The notes under the pieces are model-generated. The model was not told the DNA's origin and searched no databases. It worked only from the letters and a program-made list of their open reading frames with translations. Shown piece after piece: positions 10,145 through 20,114 of a DNA stretch of 64,000 bases (the stretch's first letter is position 1; each line of letters starts with the position of its first letter). The stretch covers positions 1-64,000 of the forward strand of contig CAJQLD010000006.1 in assembly GCA_905479095.1 (NCBI GenBank), read 5' to 3'. Made by a program: the position numbers and the translations under genes. The stretch is from an uncultured Flavobacteriaceae bacterium (GTDB lineage Bacteria; Bacteroidota; Bacteroidia; Flavobacteriales; Flavobacteriaceae).

Positions 10145-11293
10145 TTAAACTATGTTTTTTGTGTTTTTTCTTTTGCCTTCTAATTTCGTAATAAAATCTA
10201 CAATGCGTTCACAAGCCTTACCGTCTCCATAAGGATTGTGTAGTTTACTCATATTTTCAAAACGCTTAGTATTGTTTAATAAGTCCAGTGTTTCATTTAC
10301 AATAACATCTTTATTTGTCCCTACAAGCACAACTGTTCCGGCTTCAACAGCTTCGGGGCGTTCGGTTGTATCCCGCATGACAAGTACCGGTTTACCTAAG
10401 CTTGGTGCCTCTTCCTGAACACCTCCACTGTCGGTAATTATGATTTTAGAGCGATTCATCATCCAGATAAAATCCTGATACGCCATTGGCTCGATCAACA
10501 AAACGTTTTCAATATTAGCTAAAATTCGATTTACAGGTTCCTGAACTTTTGGGTTCAAATGAACTGGGTAAACAATTATGCGATTTTTATTACCTATCGC
10601 AATTTCTTTTAAGGCTTCACAGATTCTGATAAAACCGTCGCCGTGGTTTTCTCTTCTGTGTCCCGTCACTAAAACCACTTCCTTATTGCCTAGTGTTTTT
10701 GATATCCCTTGAATAAGGGTGCTTGGTTCATGAATTACACGTTCAACGCTATGATGCAAGGCATCAATGACAGTATTTCCAGTTACAAGAATAGTGTCTT
10801 CTTTAATGTTTTCCTGAAGTAAATTTTGTTTTGAGGTCTTAGTGGGTGCAAAATGGTAGTCACAAATGCGCCCAGTAATTTGTCTATTTATTTCCTCTGG
10901 AAAAGGAGACCACTTATTATGGGTTCTTAAGCCCGCCTCTACGTGGCATACTTTAGCACCACTATAAAACGATGCAATGCTGCCTGCCATAGTGGTAGTC
11001 GTGTCTCCATGGACAAAAACATAGTCTGGTTGAAACGCTTCTAACACGGGTTTCATCCCAGTAATTATATTGGCCGTTAAAGTATATAAGTTTTGATCAG
11101 GCCTCATTAAGTCTAAATCGTAGTCAGCTGTAATCTCAAAAAAATTTAAAACCTGGTCCAACATTTCTCTATGTTGGGCTGTTACACATATTTTAACATC
11201 AAATAGCTCTGGATACTTTTGAAAAGCCTTTATTAAAGGAGCCATTTTAATAGCTTCTGGACGAGTTCCAAAAATGAAAAGATTTTTAGTCAT
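10145..11293 (-). CDS. wecB: UDP-N-acetylglucosamine 2-epimerase (non-hydrolysing)
   Basis: 382 aa; 'FGTRPEAIKMAPLI', 'VHGDTTTTMAGS', 'HVEAGLRT', 'TDSGGVQEEAPSLGKPVLVMRDTTERPE'. Confidence 0.97.
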   Translation of the reverse strand: MTKNLFIFGTRPEAIKMAPLIKAFQKYPELFDVKICVTAQHREMLDQVLNFFEITADYDLDLMRPDQNLYTLTANIITGMKPVLEAFQPDYVFVHGDTTTTMAGSIASFYSGAKVCHVEAGLRTHNKWSPFPEEINRQITGRICDYHFAPTKTSKQNLLQENIKEDTILVTGNTVIDALHHSVERVIHEPSTLIQGISKTLGNKEVVLVTGHRRENHGDGFIRICEALKEIAIGNKNRIIVYPVHLNPKVQEPVNRILANIENVLLIEPMAYQDFIWMMNRSKIIITDSGGVQEEAPSLGKPVLVMRDTTERPEAVEAGTVVLVGTNKDVIVNETLDLLNNTKRFENMSKLHNPYGDGKACERIVDFITKLEGKRKNTKNIV

Positions 11294-11294
11294 A

Positions 11295-12164
11295 TTATTT
11301 ATTTCTTAAAATGATAGCTTTTAAAGCTTTTAATAAACTTTCACTCCAATTTGGTGTTTCAATTCCCAAAATACTTTTTATTTTTGCTTTATCTATCACA
11401 CTATAAAAAGGTCGTTTTGCAGGAGTTGGGTAAGCTTCCGTTTTAATGGCGTTTAGCTTTATTTTTAAATTCGAGGCTTCAAAAATAGTTTTTGCAAAAT
11501 CATACCAGCTGGCCACCCCTTCGTTGCTGTAATGATAAAGTCCAAAATTAGTGTTTTTAGAACTTATGATTTTTAATATGACGTCTGCTAAGTCACCTGC
11601 ATAGGTTGGTGTTCCTATTTGATCTGATACCACGCTAATTTCATCACGTGTCTCGGCCAATTTTAGCATCGTTTTCATAAAATTAGCACCATGCTCGGAA
11701 TATAACCAAGACGTTCTAAGTATAAAATACGTTTCTAATGTTTGTTTAATTTCAATCTCCCCTTGCAGCTTTGACGCTCCATATACACTTATGGGTTTGG
11801 CGACATCTGTTTCGGTATAAGGCTCCTTTTTTTCTCCATCAAACACAAAATCGGTTGAAACCTGAATTAAAATTGTGTCAAATTTGTCGCAAACAATCGC
11901 TAAGTTTTTTGCCCCTGTTGCATTTATTTCAAATGCTTTATCTACTTCTGTTTCTGCTTTATCAACAGCGGTATAGGCTGCGCAGTTAATACAGTAATCA
12001 ATTTTTTTATTAGATTCGAAAAAAGTATTTACCTGGCTTAAATCACAAATATCTAATTCTTTGTAATCTGTATAAATAAAATTTAAACCGTCATACTGCT
12101 TTGCAAGGTCTTTAATACAACTTGCTAATTGCCCATTACTTCCCGTAACCAATACATTCATCAT
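11295..12164 (-). CDS. rfbD: dTDP-4-dehydrorhamnose reductase
   Basis: 289 aa; 'VTGSNGQLAS', 'CINCAAYTAVDKAE', 'STDFVFDG', 'VYGASKLQGE', 'LRTSWLYSEHGANFMKTM'. Confidence 0.96.
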   Translation of the reverse strand: MMNVLVTGSNGQLASCIKDLAKQYDGLNFIYTDYKELDICDLSQVNTFFESNKKIDYCINCAAYTAVDKAETEVDKAFEINATGAKNLAIVCDKFDTILIQVSTDFVFDGEKKEPYTETDVAKPISVYGASKLQGEIEIKQTLETYFILRTSWLYSEHGANFMKTMLKLAETRDEISVVSDQIGTPTYAGDLADVILKIISSKNTNFGLYHYSNEGVASWYDFAKTIFEASNLKIKLNAIKTEAYPTPAKRPFYSVIDKAKIKSILGIETPNWSESLLKALKAIILRNK

Positions 12165-12706
12165 AGAGTTATGTTTGAAAGGGTTGGCAATACTAAGTCT
12201 TTCTCTGAAATAATAAACTCACTGGCTGGTAGCATCCAGTCGATCCCCAGGGATGGATCATCATACCGAAGTCCTTGTTCTGAAGCATTGTTATAAAAAT
12301 TATCACATTTATAGGAAAAGATCGCGGTTTCGCTAAGGACTATAAACCCATGTGCAAACCCTCGCGGCACAAAAAATTGTCTTTTGTTGTCTTCAGATAG
12401 TTCAATTGAAAAATGTTTAGAAAATGTAGGTGAGTTTTTTCTCATATCTACGACCACATCTAAGACCGTTCCTTTTACAACTCTTACAAGTTTGGCCTGA
12501 GCATACTCCCCTGTTTGAAAATGTAACCCTCTTAAAACGCCTTTTGATGAAAAGGATTCGTTGTCTTGAACAAAATCAACAGTCTTTCCAATTAATTCAT
12601 TAAACGTATTTTGATTGAAACTCTCAAAAAAATAGCCTCGAGGGTCATTAAACACGGAAGGCTCAATTATAAAACACCCTTTGAGTTTTGTTTCTGTAGC
12701 TGTCAT
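12161..12706 (-). CDS. rfbC: dTDP-4-dehydrorhamnose 3,5-epimerase
   Basis: 181 aa; 'FIIEPSVFNDPRGYFFESFN', 'GVLRGLHFQ', 'VPRGFAHGF'. Confidence 0.97.
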   Translation of the reverse strand: MTATETKLKGCFIIEPSVFNDPRGYFFESFNQNTFNELIGKTVDFVQDNESFSSKGVLRGLHFQTGEYAQAKLVRVVKGTVLDVVVDMRKNSPTFSKHFSIELSEDNKRQFFVPRGFAHGFIVLSETAIFSYKCDNFYNNASEQGLRYDDPSLGIDWMLPASEFIISEKDLVLPTLSNITL

Positions 12707-12708
12707 TA

Positions 12709-13572
12709 TTATTTATTCAAAAGTTCCATTAAATTTTTACTATAGCCACTTTTTAATAAGGGCTCTGCCAATTTTCTGAGCTGAGTCTCGTCTATATATC
12801 CCATTTCAAAAGCAACCCATTCAATAGCGCCTACTTTTAATCCTTGACGTTGCTCTATGACTTCCACAAATTGCGAAGCTTGCATTAACGATTGAAAGGT
12901 CCCCGTATCCAACCATGCGGTTCCTCGGTCTAAAATACTGACACTAAGTTTCCCTTGTTTGAGGTATTCTTTATTAACATCGGTTATTTCTAATTCGCCT
13001 CTATGGCTTGGTTTGATGTTTTTCGCAATTTCGACGACCGTATTATCATAAAAATAAATCCCTGGAACGGCATAATTCGATTTTGGGTATTCTGGTTTTT
13101 CTTCAATAGATATCGCTTTGCCATCTTCATTAAATTCAACAACTCCATAACGTTCTGGGTCATTAACTCTATACGCATAAATAATGCCACCTTCAGGGTT
13201 ATTGTTAGCCTGCAAAAGTTTTTCTAAACCTGTCCCATAAAAAATATTATCTCCTAAAATTAGAGCGACCTTATCATTTCCAATAAACTCTTCGCCAATT
13301 AAAAAGGCCTCTGCTAAACCATTTGGATGTTCTTGTACGGCATATTCAAATGAACAACCGTATTTTTTACCATCTCCAAGTAAGTTTTGAAATAATGGCA
13401 AATCTTTGGGGGTTGAAATAATTAAAACCTCGTTGATCCCAGCATACATTAATGTAGACAACGGATAATAGATCATTGGCTTATCGTAAATAGGCATCAA
13501 TTGCTTACTTACGGAGAGTGTTAAAGGGTGAAGTCGAGTTCCAGACCCCCCTGCTAGGATTATTCCTTTCAT
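12709..13572 (-). CDS. rfbA: Glucose-1-phosphate thymidylyltransferase
   Basis: 287 aa; '[39 protein letters not shown]'. Confidence 0.98.
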   Translation of the reverse strand: MKGIILAGGSGTRLHPLTLSVSKQLMPIYDKPMIYYPLSTLMYAGINEVLIISTPKDLPLFQNLLGDGKKYGCSFEYAVQEHPNGLAEAFLIGEEFIGNDKVALILGDNIFYGTGLEKLLQANNNPEGGIIYAYRVNDPERYGVVEFNEDGKAISIEEKPEYPKSNYAVPGIYFYDNTVVEIAKNIKPSHRGELEITDVNKEYLKQGKLSVSILDRGTAWLDTGTFQSLMQASQFVEVIEQRQGLKVGAIEWVAFEMGYIDETQLRKLAEPLLKSGYSKNLMELLNK

Positions 13573-14622
13573 TTAACCTTTATTATATTGGTTATTATAA
13601 TAAGACTGATATGCTCCGCTCGTAACACTCTTTAGCCAGACGTCATTATTTAAATACCAATCAATGGTGATTGCCAAGCCTTCTTCAAAAGTAACGGAGG
13701 GCTCCCAGCCTAATTCATTTTTTATTTTTGAGGCGTCAATCGCATAACGCAAATCATGCCCTGGACGGTCTTTTACAAAGCTTATTAGTTTTTCTGAATC
13801 GCCTTTCGGTCGACCGAGTTTAGCGTCCATTTGCTGACACAACACCCTTACTAGATCTATGTTTTTCCACTCGTTGAACCCACCAATATTGTAGGTTTCT
13901 TTATTTTTTCCTTTGTGAAACACTAAGTCAATAGCTATTGCATGGTCTTTGACATACAACCAATCCCTTGTGTAATCGCCATTTCCATAGACCGGAAGCG
14001 GCTCATTGTTTATAATATTATTAATAAATAGCGGGATTAATTTCTCTGGAAATTGATTCTGCCCATAATTATTGGAGCAGTTTGTAATTACGTACGGCAT
14101 ATTATATGTTTCTCCGTACGATCTTACAATGTGATCTGAGCTCGCTTTTGAAGCCGAATAAGGTGAGTTAGGGTCATAGGGAGTCGTTTCCGTAAACAAT
14201 CCTGTTTGTCCTAATGAACCGTAAACCTCATCGGTGCTTACATGATAAAATAATTTATCCTGAAAATCATCTTGCCAAGTGTTTTTAAAAGCATTTAATA
14301 GAATTGTGGTGCCAAGAATATTTGTTTTAATAAACGCTAAAGGATCTTTGATCGACCGATCGACGTGAGACTCGGCCGCTAAATGGATAACGCTGTCAAA
14401 CTTGTGTTTTTTAAACAGCTCATTTATGAAGCTCTCGTCCGTAATATCGCCTTTAATGAAGGTGTAGTTTGGATTGGATTCAATCGTTTTTAAGTTCTCT
14501 AGATTGCCCGCATAGGTTAATGCGTCTAAATTATAAACGTGATAATCTGGATACTTTTCTACAAATAAGGTTAGAACATGCGAGCCTATAAAGCCAGCAC
14601 CCCCCGTTATTAAAATAGTCAT
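13573..14622 (-). CDS. rfbB: dTDP-glucose 4,6-dehydratase
   Basis: 349 aa; 'ITGGAGFIGSHV', 'HLAAESHVDRSI', 'STDEVYGSLG', 'YSASKASSDHIVRSY'. Confidence 0.98.
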   Translation of the reverse strand: MTILITGGAGFIGSHVLTLFVEKYPDYHVYNLDALTYAGNLENLKTIESNPNYTFIKGDITDESFINELFKKHKFDSVIHLAAESHVDRSIKDPLAFIKTNILGTTILLNAFKNTWQDDFQDKLFYHVSTDEVYGSLGQTGLFTETTPYDPNSPYSASKASSDHIVRSYGETYNMPYVITNCSNNYGQNQFPEKLIPLFINNIINNEPLPVYGNGDYTRDWLYVKDHAIAIDLVFHKGKNKETYNIGGFNEWKNIDLVRVLCQQMDAKLGRPKGDSEKLISFVKDRPGHDLRYAIDASKIKNELGWEPSVTFEEGLAITIDWYLNNDVWLKSVTSGAYQSYYNNQYNKG

Positions 14623-15692
14623 ATAGTCGTTTTATATTTTTCTAAAAATTTAAAAAACTCAAGTCCCAATAAAACAATGAAGGCAAGTAAAAACAAGACG
14701 ATGGTATAATATAACTTGACACTAAGTTGTTTTCCAAAAAGGGTCTTGGAATTGCTCGCAAACCCGGAGTCTTGCTTATTAGAAATGGTTTCAATGATAA
14801 ATTGCTTATCGAGTAATTCTCTTTCTATTTCTACCAATTCACTCCTCAACACCAAATCACTTTTGTATAAATCGTATTCTTTGGTTTTATCGGTTTCGCC
14901 TGAGCCTTCAAAAGTGATGCCGATTTCAGAGGCTTTATCCGAACTCAGTCCTTGTTCTAAAACGCGTTTGTAAGTGCTTTGAAGCGAATCTGATTTAACC
15001 AATGCTAATTCCAAATCTTCCTTGGTTTTGTTGAGACCTGCAATGTCTTTGTTCTGCTCGTTTATAAAAAAAGGATTGGAGTTAATGGACTCAACAATAC
15101 TTTCAAAAACAGATTTAAAACTATTTCTTTGAGTCGAATTGATCTTTACTTGCTGATATTTGTGCGTGTAGTCTTCATTGTTTTGCAAGAAGTCTTCATA
15201 CTCAATTTTGGTTGCCGCCAAGGAGTCTAGTTTTTTAACGTAATTGTTAAACGCCAAAAGTTTGTCGTTTTCACTCACCACTGGTTCTACTTGAAATGAT
15301 ATAATCGATTCAGCCTTCTCTTCCTCTAAATTTAAAACTGATCCTAGAGTTTGATAATCCCCTTGTCTTACCAAATCGTTGTAGTAACTTACGGAGTTAT
15401 ATAGGTTTTCTCCTGTTGGATAATTTTGCACAACGGTCACCGAAGACTCATATTTAGGTGCTGCAGATTTACTGTTTAACACCCCATAGACAAATCCCAA
15501 AATCGCCGCTAATGCAAGAATAATAAGTCTTTTTTTTACGAAAAAAACAAGCCATACAAATGCTAAGAAAATGCTCTTAAAAATGTTGTATATAAAGTTA
15601 AAGAAACGATTAAAGGCATTTCCAATAAGCTTAAAAAGTTGCCCTAAATCAACTTCTTCTGAAGTGTTAGGTGTGTTCGAGTTTGTACTCAT
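14619..15692 (-). CDS. Wzz-like chain-length determinant / membrane protein
   Basis: 357 aa with TM segments near both ends and a central coiled region; adjacent to rfbB in the glycan locus. Confidence 0.65.
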   Translation of the reverse strand: MSTNSNTPNTSEEVDLGQLFKLIGNAFNRFFNFIYNIFKSIFLAFVWLVFFVKKRLIILALAAILGFVYGVLNSKSAAPKYESSVTVVQNYPTGENLYNSVSYYNDLVRQGDYQTLGSVLNLEEEKAESIISFQVEPVVSENDKLLAFNNYVKKLDSLAATKIEYEDFLQNNEDYTHKYQQVKINSTQRNSFKSVFESIVESINSNPFFINEQNKDIAGLNKTKEDLELALVKSDSLQSTYKRVLEQGLSSDKASEIGITFEGSGETDKTKEYDLYKSDLVLRSELVEIERELLDKQFIIETISNKQDSGFASNSKTLFGKQLSVKLYYTIVLFLLAFIVLLGLEFFKFLEKYKTTI

Positions 15693-15695
15693 AGT

Positions 15696-17384
15696 CTACG
15701 AATTAAAAATCTGTTGTAAAATTTGTTTGGTAATTAAATACGTTGGTTTGACACCACTTGAACCAAGACCTCCAGAGGCTAATGTACCTCCTGTTTCAAG
15801 AGGGTTATCACTCGCATAATAAGCGTACCGTACTTTGACATTAGGGTTGATACTATGTCTTACCTTAGAAGCTGCTTGTATCGCTTTTTGATAATGTGCG
15901 CCCTCCATCTCCAACCCAATAACATTCCACGTGGAGTCGTGGAAAAACTTTAAAAGATCTTTATTTTGAAGGGACGTGCCTAAAACGGTCACCATCGTGC
16001 CTTCAAATGCTCTTAAATCTTTGGTATCAAAATCTTTAAGGGCTAACTCATTTTTAAAAGGATAATTGTCTGCGGTGCCTTCAAAAATATGAGCCGATGG
16101 TATCATAATATCTCCTTTTGACCCTTCTAAAATCCCTGCCTTACCCATGATAGAAATAGAATCTACATTAAGGTGAATATCCCTATCAGCGGTTTTAAAC
16201 GGCTTTAACAGTTCGTCAATCGTTTCATAGGCTTGCTCCCCAAAGGCATAGTCCATTACGACAATAACAGGCGCATCCTTAGTCGGTTCAAACGCGAATG
16301 ACGTGTTTGAAAAATCGATCTTTGAAGTGTCAAATATTTGAACATCTATATTTGTCCCTGAAGTGTCTTTTATATATATCATACCTTCTTGCAACGCTAA
16401 TTGTTTTGTTTTGTTGCGAAGGACTTGATTTTCTTCTTTGCTCAATTGCTCATACACCGTAAAAATATCATGTTTAGCACATAATGATTTAAGGGCTTTA
16501 GGCGCATGAAGCGTATTCATTACACTGTGTAAGTTCGCCGAAATAATATGAATTGGACGATTGAGTAATTGGTGTTTCTGAAGCGTTTCTTTAATGGTGT
16601 TCGCCCAGACCTCTCCATGAATATGGTGTCCCAACCGCTCTCTTAGAACAGGACTAAAGCTGATCGTTCTTTTAGAATTATCAACGATTTCCTCAATCGC
16701 ACGCTTTCCAAGCCAATAAATAAGATGTAAAAAATGGTCTGGTTGAGAGGGTGTCGAAAACTGATCATAGACCTCTAAAATTTCTTCAAATGTTCGGCCT
16801 AAAATATTTCCAGTATGAGTAATGGCTAACTCACGTTCTTTTTGATTTAGTTTTTTCTTTGAAAGCACTGCCGTTTCCAGTTTAACCCAGTCTCTTGTGG
16901 TGGTTCCTTTGTCATCGATCACAACACGTTTGGCGATTTTATGAGACTCAATAAACATAAATGTTAAATGCGTCAATATATCATAAATCTCCGAACGTCC
17001 ACGAGTGATCTCTATGTTCATTTGTTCAAAGTCGATTCGATAACAATCTCGTCGCCTTTTAGAAGGAATAATTACTTCAAAATGTGAGTTTCCAAATCCT
17101 TCAGCACTCGTTAAGTTGATTAAAATGCACTCTTCGATGCCCAGAGGCAGTCGGTCAACAACATAAAGCAACCCTTCTAATTCTGTCTTATCGCCTGCAA
17201 TAGACCCATAGATTTCAGGTCGTAATTGAAGTAATGCTTGACGCAATGTTTCTCCTGAAACTCCCATTGGCTTATAGAACCCTCTGTTAAATAGGTGACG
17301 CATGGTCAAATACATGCGTTCAATCGCATGAGAGCTTTCTTGAGCTCTGGTACGTATGATGTTTTTAGTTTGATTTTGTTTCAT
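15696..17384 (-). CDS. Conserved Bacteroidota protein (DUF6909-like), possible nucleoside-phosphorylase-like C-terminal region
   Basis: 562 aa, next to GH3-family gene; C-term 'VIGLEMEGAHYQKAIQAASK'. Confidence 0.7.
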   Translation of the reverse strand: MKQNQTKNIIRTRAQESSHAIERMYLTMRHLFNRGFYKPMGVSGETLRQALLQLRPEIYGSIAGDKTELEGLLYVVDRLPLGIEECILINLTSAEGFGNSHFEVIIPSKRRRDCYRIDFEQMNIEITRGRSEIYDILTHLTFMFIESHKIAKRVVIDDKGTTTRDWVKLETAVLSKKKLNQKERELAITHTGNILGRTFEEILEVYDQFSTPSQPDHFLHLIYWLGKRAIEEIVDNSKRTISFSPVLRERLGHHIHGEVWANTIKETLQKHQLLNRPIHIISANLHSVMNTLHAPKALKSLCAKHDIFTVYEQLSKEENQVLRNKTKQLALQEGMIYIKDTSGTNIDVQIFDTSKIDFSNTSFAFEPTKDAPVIVVMDYAFGEQAYETIDELLKPFKTADRDIHLNVDSISIMGKAGILEGSKGDIMIPSAHIFEGTADNYPFKNELALKDFDTKDLRAFEGTMVTVLGTSLQNKDLLKFFHDSTWNVIGLEMEGAHYQKAIQAASKVRHSINPNVKVRYAYYASDNPLETGGTLASGGLGSSGVKPTYLITKQILQQIFNS

Positions 17385-17402
17385 TGGTCGTACAAATATA
17401 AG

Positions 17403-18905
17403 CTAAATAGTCTGATTATTTTTAATCAGAGTGTCCGCTATTTTTCGATCGTTGGATAATCGCGGTGTTTTGTTCTGCCCGCCTAGTTTGCCAATCGTCT
17501 TCATATAATTTTGAAAACCGTCTTTTTTTACCTGAGTGATTTTTAAAGGTTTTAAAACTTTTCCTTGAATCAGATCTAGGTAATAACTATTTTGAAGCTG
17601 TAGCGCTTGATCAATTTTAATCTCAAAATTCTCAATATCTGATGGCGGGTTTTCAAACTCAACAAACCATTCGTGATAGGGCAGCCCTTCAGAGGGCGCG
17701 ATCTGAGGTGCCACCGTAAATTCACTCACACTGATGTCCGTCGATTTCAGAGCACTTAAAAGCGATTGCTCAACTTCCTTTGCAATTACATGTTCTCCAA
17801 AAGCAGAGATAAAATGTTTAATGCGACCACTAACAATCACCTTAAATGGCGCCAAAGAGGTAAACTGAATTGTATCCCCAATATTATAAGCCCAGAGACC
17901 CGCATTTGTTGAGATAATCATCACATAATTAACACCTATTTGAACATCTATTAACGTCAAGCGTTTTGGTGCTGGATCAAAAAAGGAGTCTGCAACGATA
18001 AACTCATAAAACATTCCAGAGTCTAACTGAAGAAGCATTCCTGGGTCATTTTGTTGATCTTGAAATGCAAAAAAGCCTTCGCTGGCAGGGTAAAGCTCTA
18101 CACTGTCCACTTTTCGACCTATTAAGGTTTCAAATTTGGATCGGTAGGGTTCATAGTTAACGCCTCCGAAAATAAAAAGGCTAAGGTTTTTGAAAATATC
18201 TCCTACTTTTTGACCTTTTTCATCAATTAGTTTTTCAAAATACATTTGAACCCAAGAAGGGATGCCTGCAATTACAGACATGTCTTCACTAACGGTTTCT
18301 TGAACAATCGTATTGACTTTCGTTTCCCAGTCTTCAATACAGTTGGTTTCCCAAGAAGGAAGTCGGTTTTTTTGAAGGTATTTAGGGACATAGTGTGCTA
18401 CAATGCCTGATAACCGACCCAGTTGAATGCCGTTTTTGGTTTCAAGAACAGGACTTCCTTGTAAGAAAATCATTTTTTTTGTAACGATCTGAGTATTTCC
18501 TGTTTGATGAATGTATAATAAAATAGCACTTTTAGCCGCTTCTATATGGCCCGGCATACTTTCCTTGGTGATTGGAATGTATTTAGCGCCCGAAGTTGTT
18601 CCGGACGTTTTAGCAAAATACAGCGGTTTCCCCTTCCAAAGAATGTCTGATTCCCCCGCTACAACCTTTTCTACATAGGGTTTCAAGGCTTCATAATCAC
18701 GTACTGGTACACGCTTGACAAAATCTTCATGAGTGTTGATGTTGATGAAATCATGGTCCTTTCCAAATTGTGTTGAGCGCGCTTCTGAAGTCAAAGATTG
18801 AAACACTTTTTTTTGAGTTTCAATAGGGTTGGAGGCCCATTTATTGATTTTATTATAAGTTTTGGCCGCGTATAATTTTGCGAAGAACGCTTTAAGTGAT
18901 GGCAT
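17403..18905 (-). CDS. GH3 auxin-responsive-promoter family acyl-adenylating enzyme
   Basis: 500 aa; 'FAKTSGTTSGAKYIPIT', 'YPASEGFFAFQ', 'LWAYNIGDTIQFTSLAPFKVIVSGRIKHFISAFGEHVI' typical of GH3. Confidence 0.93.
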   Translation of the reverse strand: MPSLKAFFAKLYAAKTYNKINKWASNPIETQKKVFQSLTSEARSTQFGKDHDFININTHEDFVKRVPVRDYEALKPYVEKVVAGESDILWKGKPLYFAKTSGTTSGAKYIPITKESMPGHIEAAKSAILLYIHQTGNTQIVTKKMIFLQGSPVLETKNGIQLGRLSGIVAHYVPKYLQKNRLPSWETNCIEDWETKVNTIVQETVSEDMSVIAGIPSWVQMYFEKLIDEKGQKVGDIFKNLSLFIFGGVNYEPYRSKFETLIGRKVDSVELYPASEGFFAFQDQQNDPGMLLQLDSGMFYEFIVADSFFDPAPKRLTLIDVQIGVNYVMIISTNAGLWAYNIGDTIQFTSLAPFKVIVSGRIKHFISAFGEHVIAKEVEQSLLSALKSTDISVSEFTVAPQIAPSEGLPYHEWFVEFENPPSDIENFEIKIDQALQLQNSYYLDLIQGKVLKPLKITQVKKDGFQNYMKTIGKLGGQNKTPRLSNDRKIADTLIKNNQTI

Positions 18906-18916
18906 TTTGGTTGTCT

Positions 18917-19783
18917 TTAAAAATCAATAAAAGTTGAAGGGTTTAACGGGGTTCCATTATACCACAATTCGAAATGCAAATGGGGGCCTGTACTTAATTC
19001 TCCCGAGGCGCCAGAAACGGCAATAACCTCACGGGATTTCACAAAATCACCCTGTGTTTTTGTAAGTGACGAATTGTGCTTGTAAACTGAAATTAATTCA
19101 TCGCCATGATCAATAATAATGACGTATCCTGTATCTGAAGTCCAAGAAGAAAAAATCACTCGGCCATCCGCAGTGGCTTTTACAGGGGTGTTTTTAGGGA
19201 CAATTATATCAACCGCAAAATGTGTTTCATTAGGATCAAATACAGCACTCAAAGAGCCATTAACTGGCGGAAAAAAAACAAAGTTTGTAATTGACGTTGC
19301 AGTATCAAACAAGTTGTATTTATCTTCATTGTTTATTTTTTCTCTTAAAATTGAATCCGCCTGAGAAGGTTTTAAGTCCAAAATAGCGGCGTCTGATTGA
19401 GCAGCCTTATAAATAGAATCTTTATTAATCTCAACCGCACTAACTTCACCTCGCAAAACGCTTTTGACAGAATTAATATAAACATCGTTCCTATTAATTA
19501 CGTTTAACAAAGAATCAGTTTTAAAATCAAGAGTCATTGCTTGCTTTTGAAGAGACGTAGATGAATAGCCGGGTATGTACTCTCGAAGCGGCGTAAAAGC
19601 AATAATAACAGAGGTGATCGCGACTAGAAAAACGGCCACTAAAAAACTTATAACAAACACATTAAGACGAGTTAGCTTAACCGCTAATCGTTCTTCAAAA
19701 GTATCTTCATTTAAAACCACTAAGCGATACTTATGAAGAAGTTTTTTTTTGAATTTCTTTTTTTCTGAGTTTTTTCTACGCAT
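18917..19783 (-). CDS. M23 family murein metallopeptidase
   Basis: 288 aa; N-terminal TM, 'HFAVDIIVPKNTPVKATADGRVIFSSW', 'VSGASGELSTGPHLHFELWYNGTPLNPSTFI'. Confidence 0.95.
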   Translation of the reverse strand: MRRKNSEKKKFKKKLLHKYRLVVLNEDTFEERLAVKLTRLNVFVISFLVAVFLVAITSVIIAFTPLREYIPGYSSTSLQKQAMTLDFKTDSLLNVINRNDVYINSVKSVLRGEVSAVEINKDSIYKAAQSDAAILDLKPSQADSILREKINNEDKYNLFDTATSITNFVFFPPVNGSLSAVFDPNETHFAVDIIVPKNTPVKATADGRVIFSSWTSDTGYVIIIDHGDELISVYKHNSSLTKTQGDFVKSREVIAVSGASGELSTGPHLHFELWYNGTPLNPSTFIDF

Positions 19784-19872
19784 TTCACTACAAAATTAAA
19801 TAAAAATTAAGCGATTCTTGTATTTATAATTGACTAAAGTTTGAAATACCTCTATATTTAAAGGATAATTAT

Positions 19873-19880
19873 TAACTTTG
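19873..19880 (+). promoter_or_regulatory. Bacteroidota -7 promoter box (TAACTTTG) upstream of tatA
   Basis: TAnnTTTG match shortly upstream of the tatA ATG; no well-spaced -33 TTTG seen. Confidence 0.45.
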
Positions 19881-19900
19881 TAGTCTAAATTTATAGCAAT

Positions 19901-20086
19901 ATGAACACGAATATGTTACCTCTAGTTATCGGAGCACCGCAAATTATTTTGATTGTGGTTGTGGTTCTTTTGTTGTTTGGCGGCAAAAAAATTCCTGAAC
20001 TGATGAAAGGTTTAGGAGGTGGAATCAAAGAATTCAAAAAGGCCAGTCAAGAAGAAACAAAAGACGCTGAAGAAAAAAAAGACTAA
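19901..20086 (+). CDS. tatA: Sec-independent protein translocase TatA/E
   Basis: 61 aa; single N-terminal TM, '[26 protein letters not shown]'. Confidence 0.95.
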   Translation: MNTNMLPLVIGAPQIILIVVVVLLLFGGKKIPELMKGLGGGIKEFKKASQEETKDAEEKKD

Positions 20087-20114
20087 ATAAATCCCGGCTT
20101 AGCTGGGATTTATT
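20086..20114. terminator. Bidirectional terminator hairpin between convergent tatA and DUF4837 gene
   Basis: Inverted repeat AATAAATCCCGGC-tta-GCTGGGATTTATT overlapping both stop codons. Confidence 0.8.

Noticed and set aside
15923-15938. CATTCCACGTGGAGTC inside the DUF6909-like CDS, a possible third parS
   Set aside because: Only the TTCCACGTGGA core matches; several mismatches in the arms and it lies within coding sequence.
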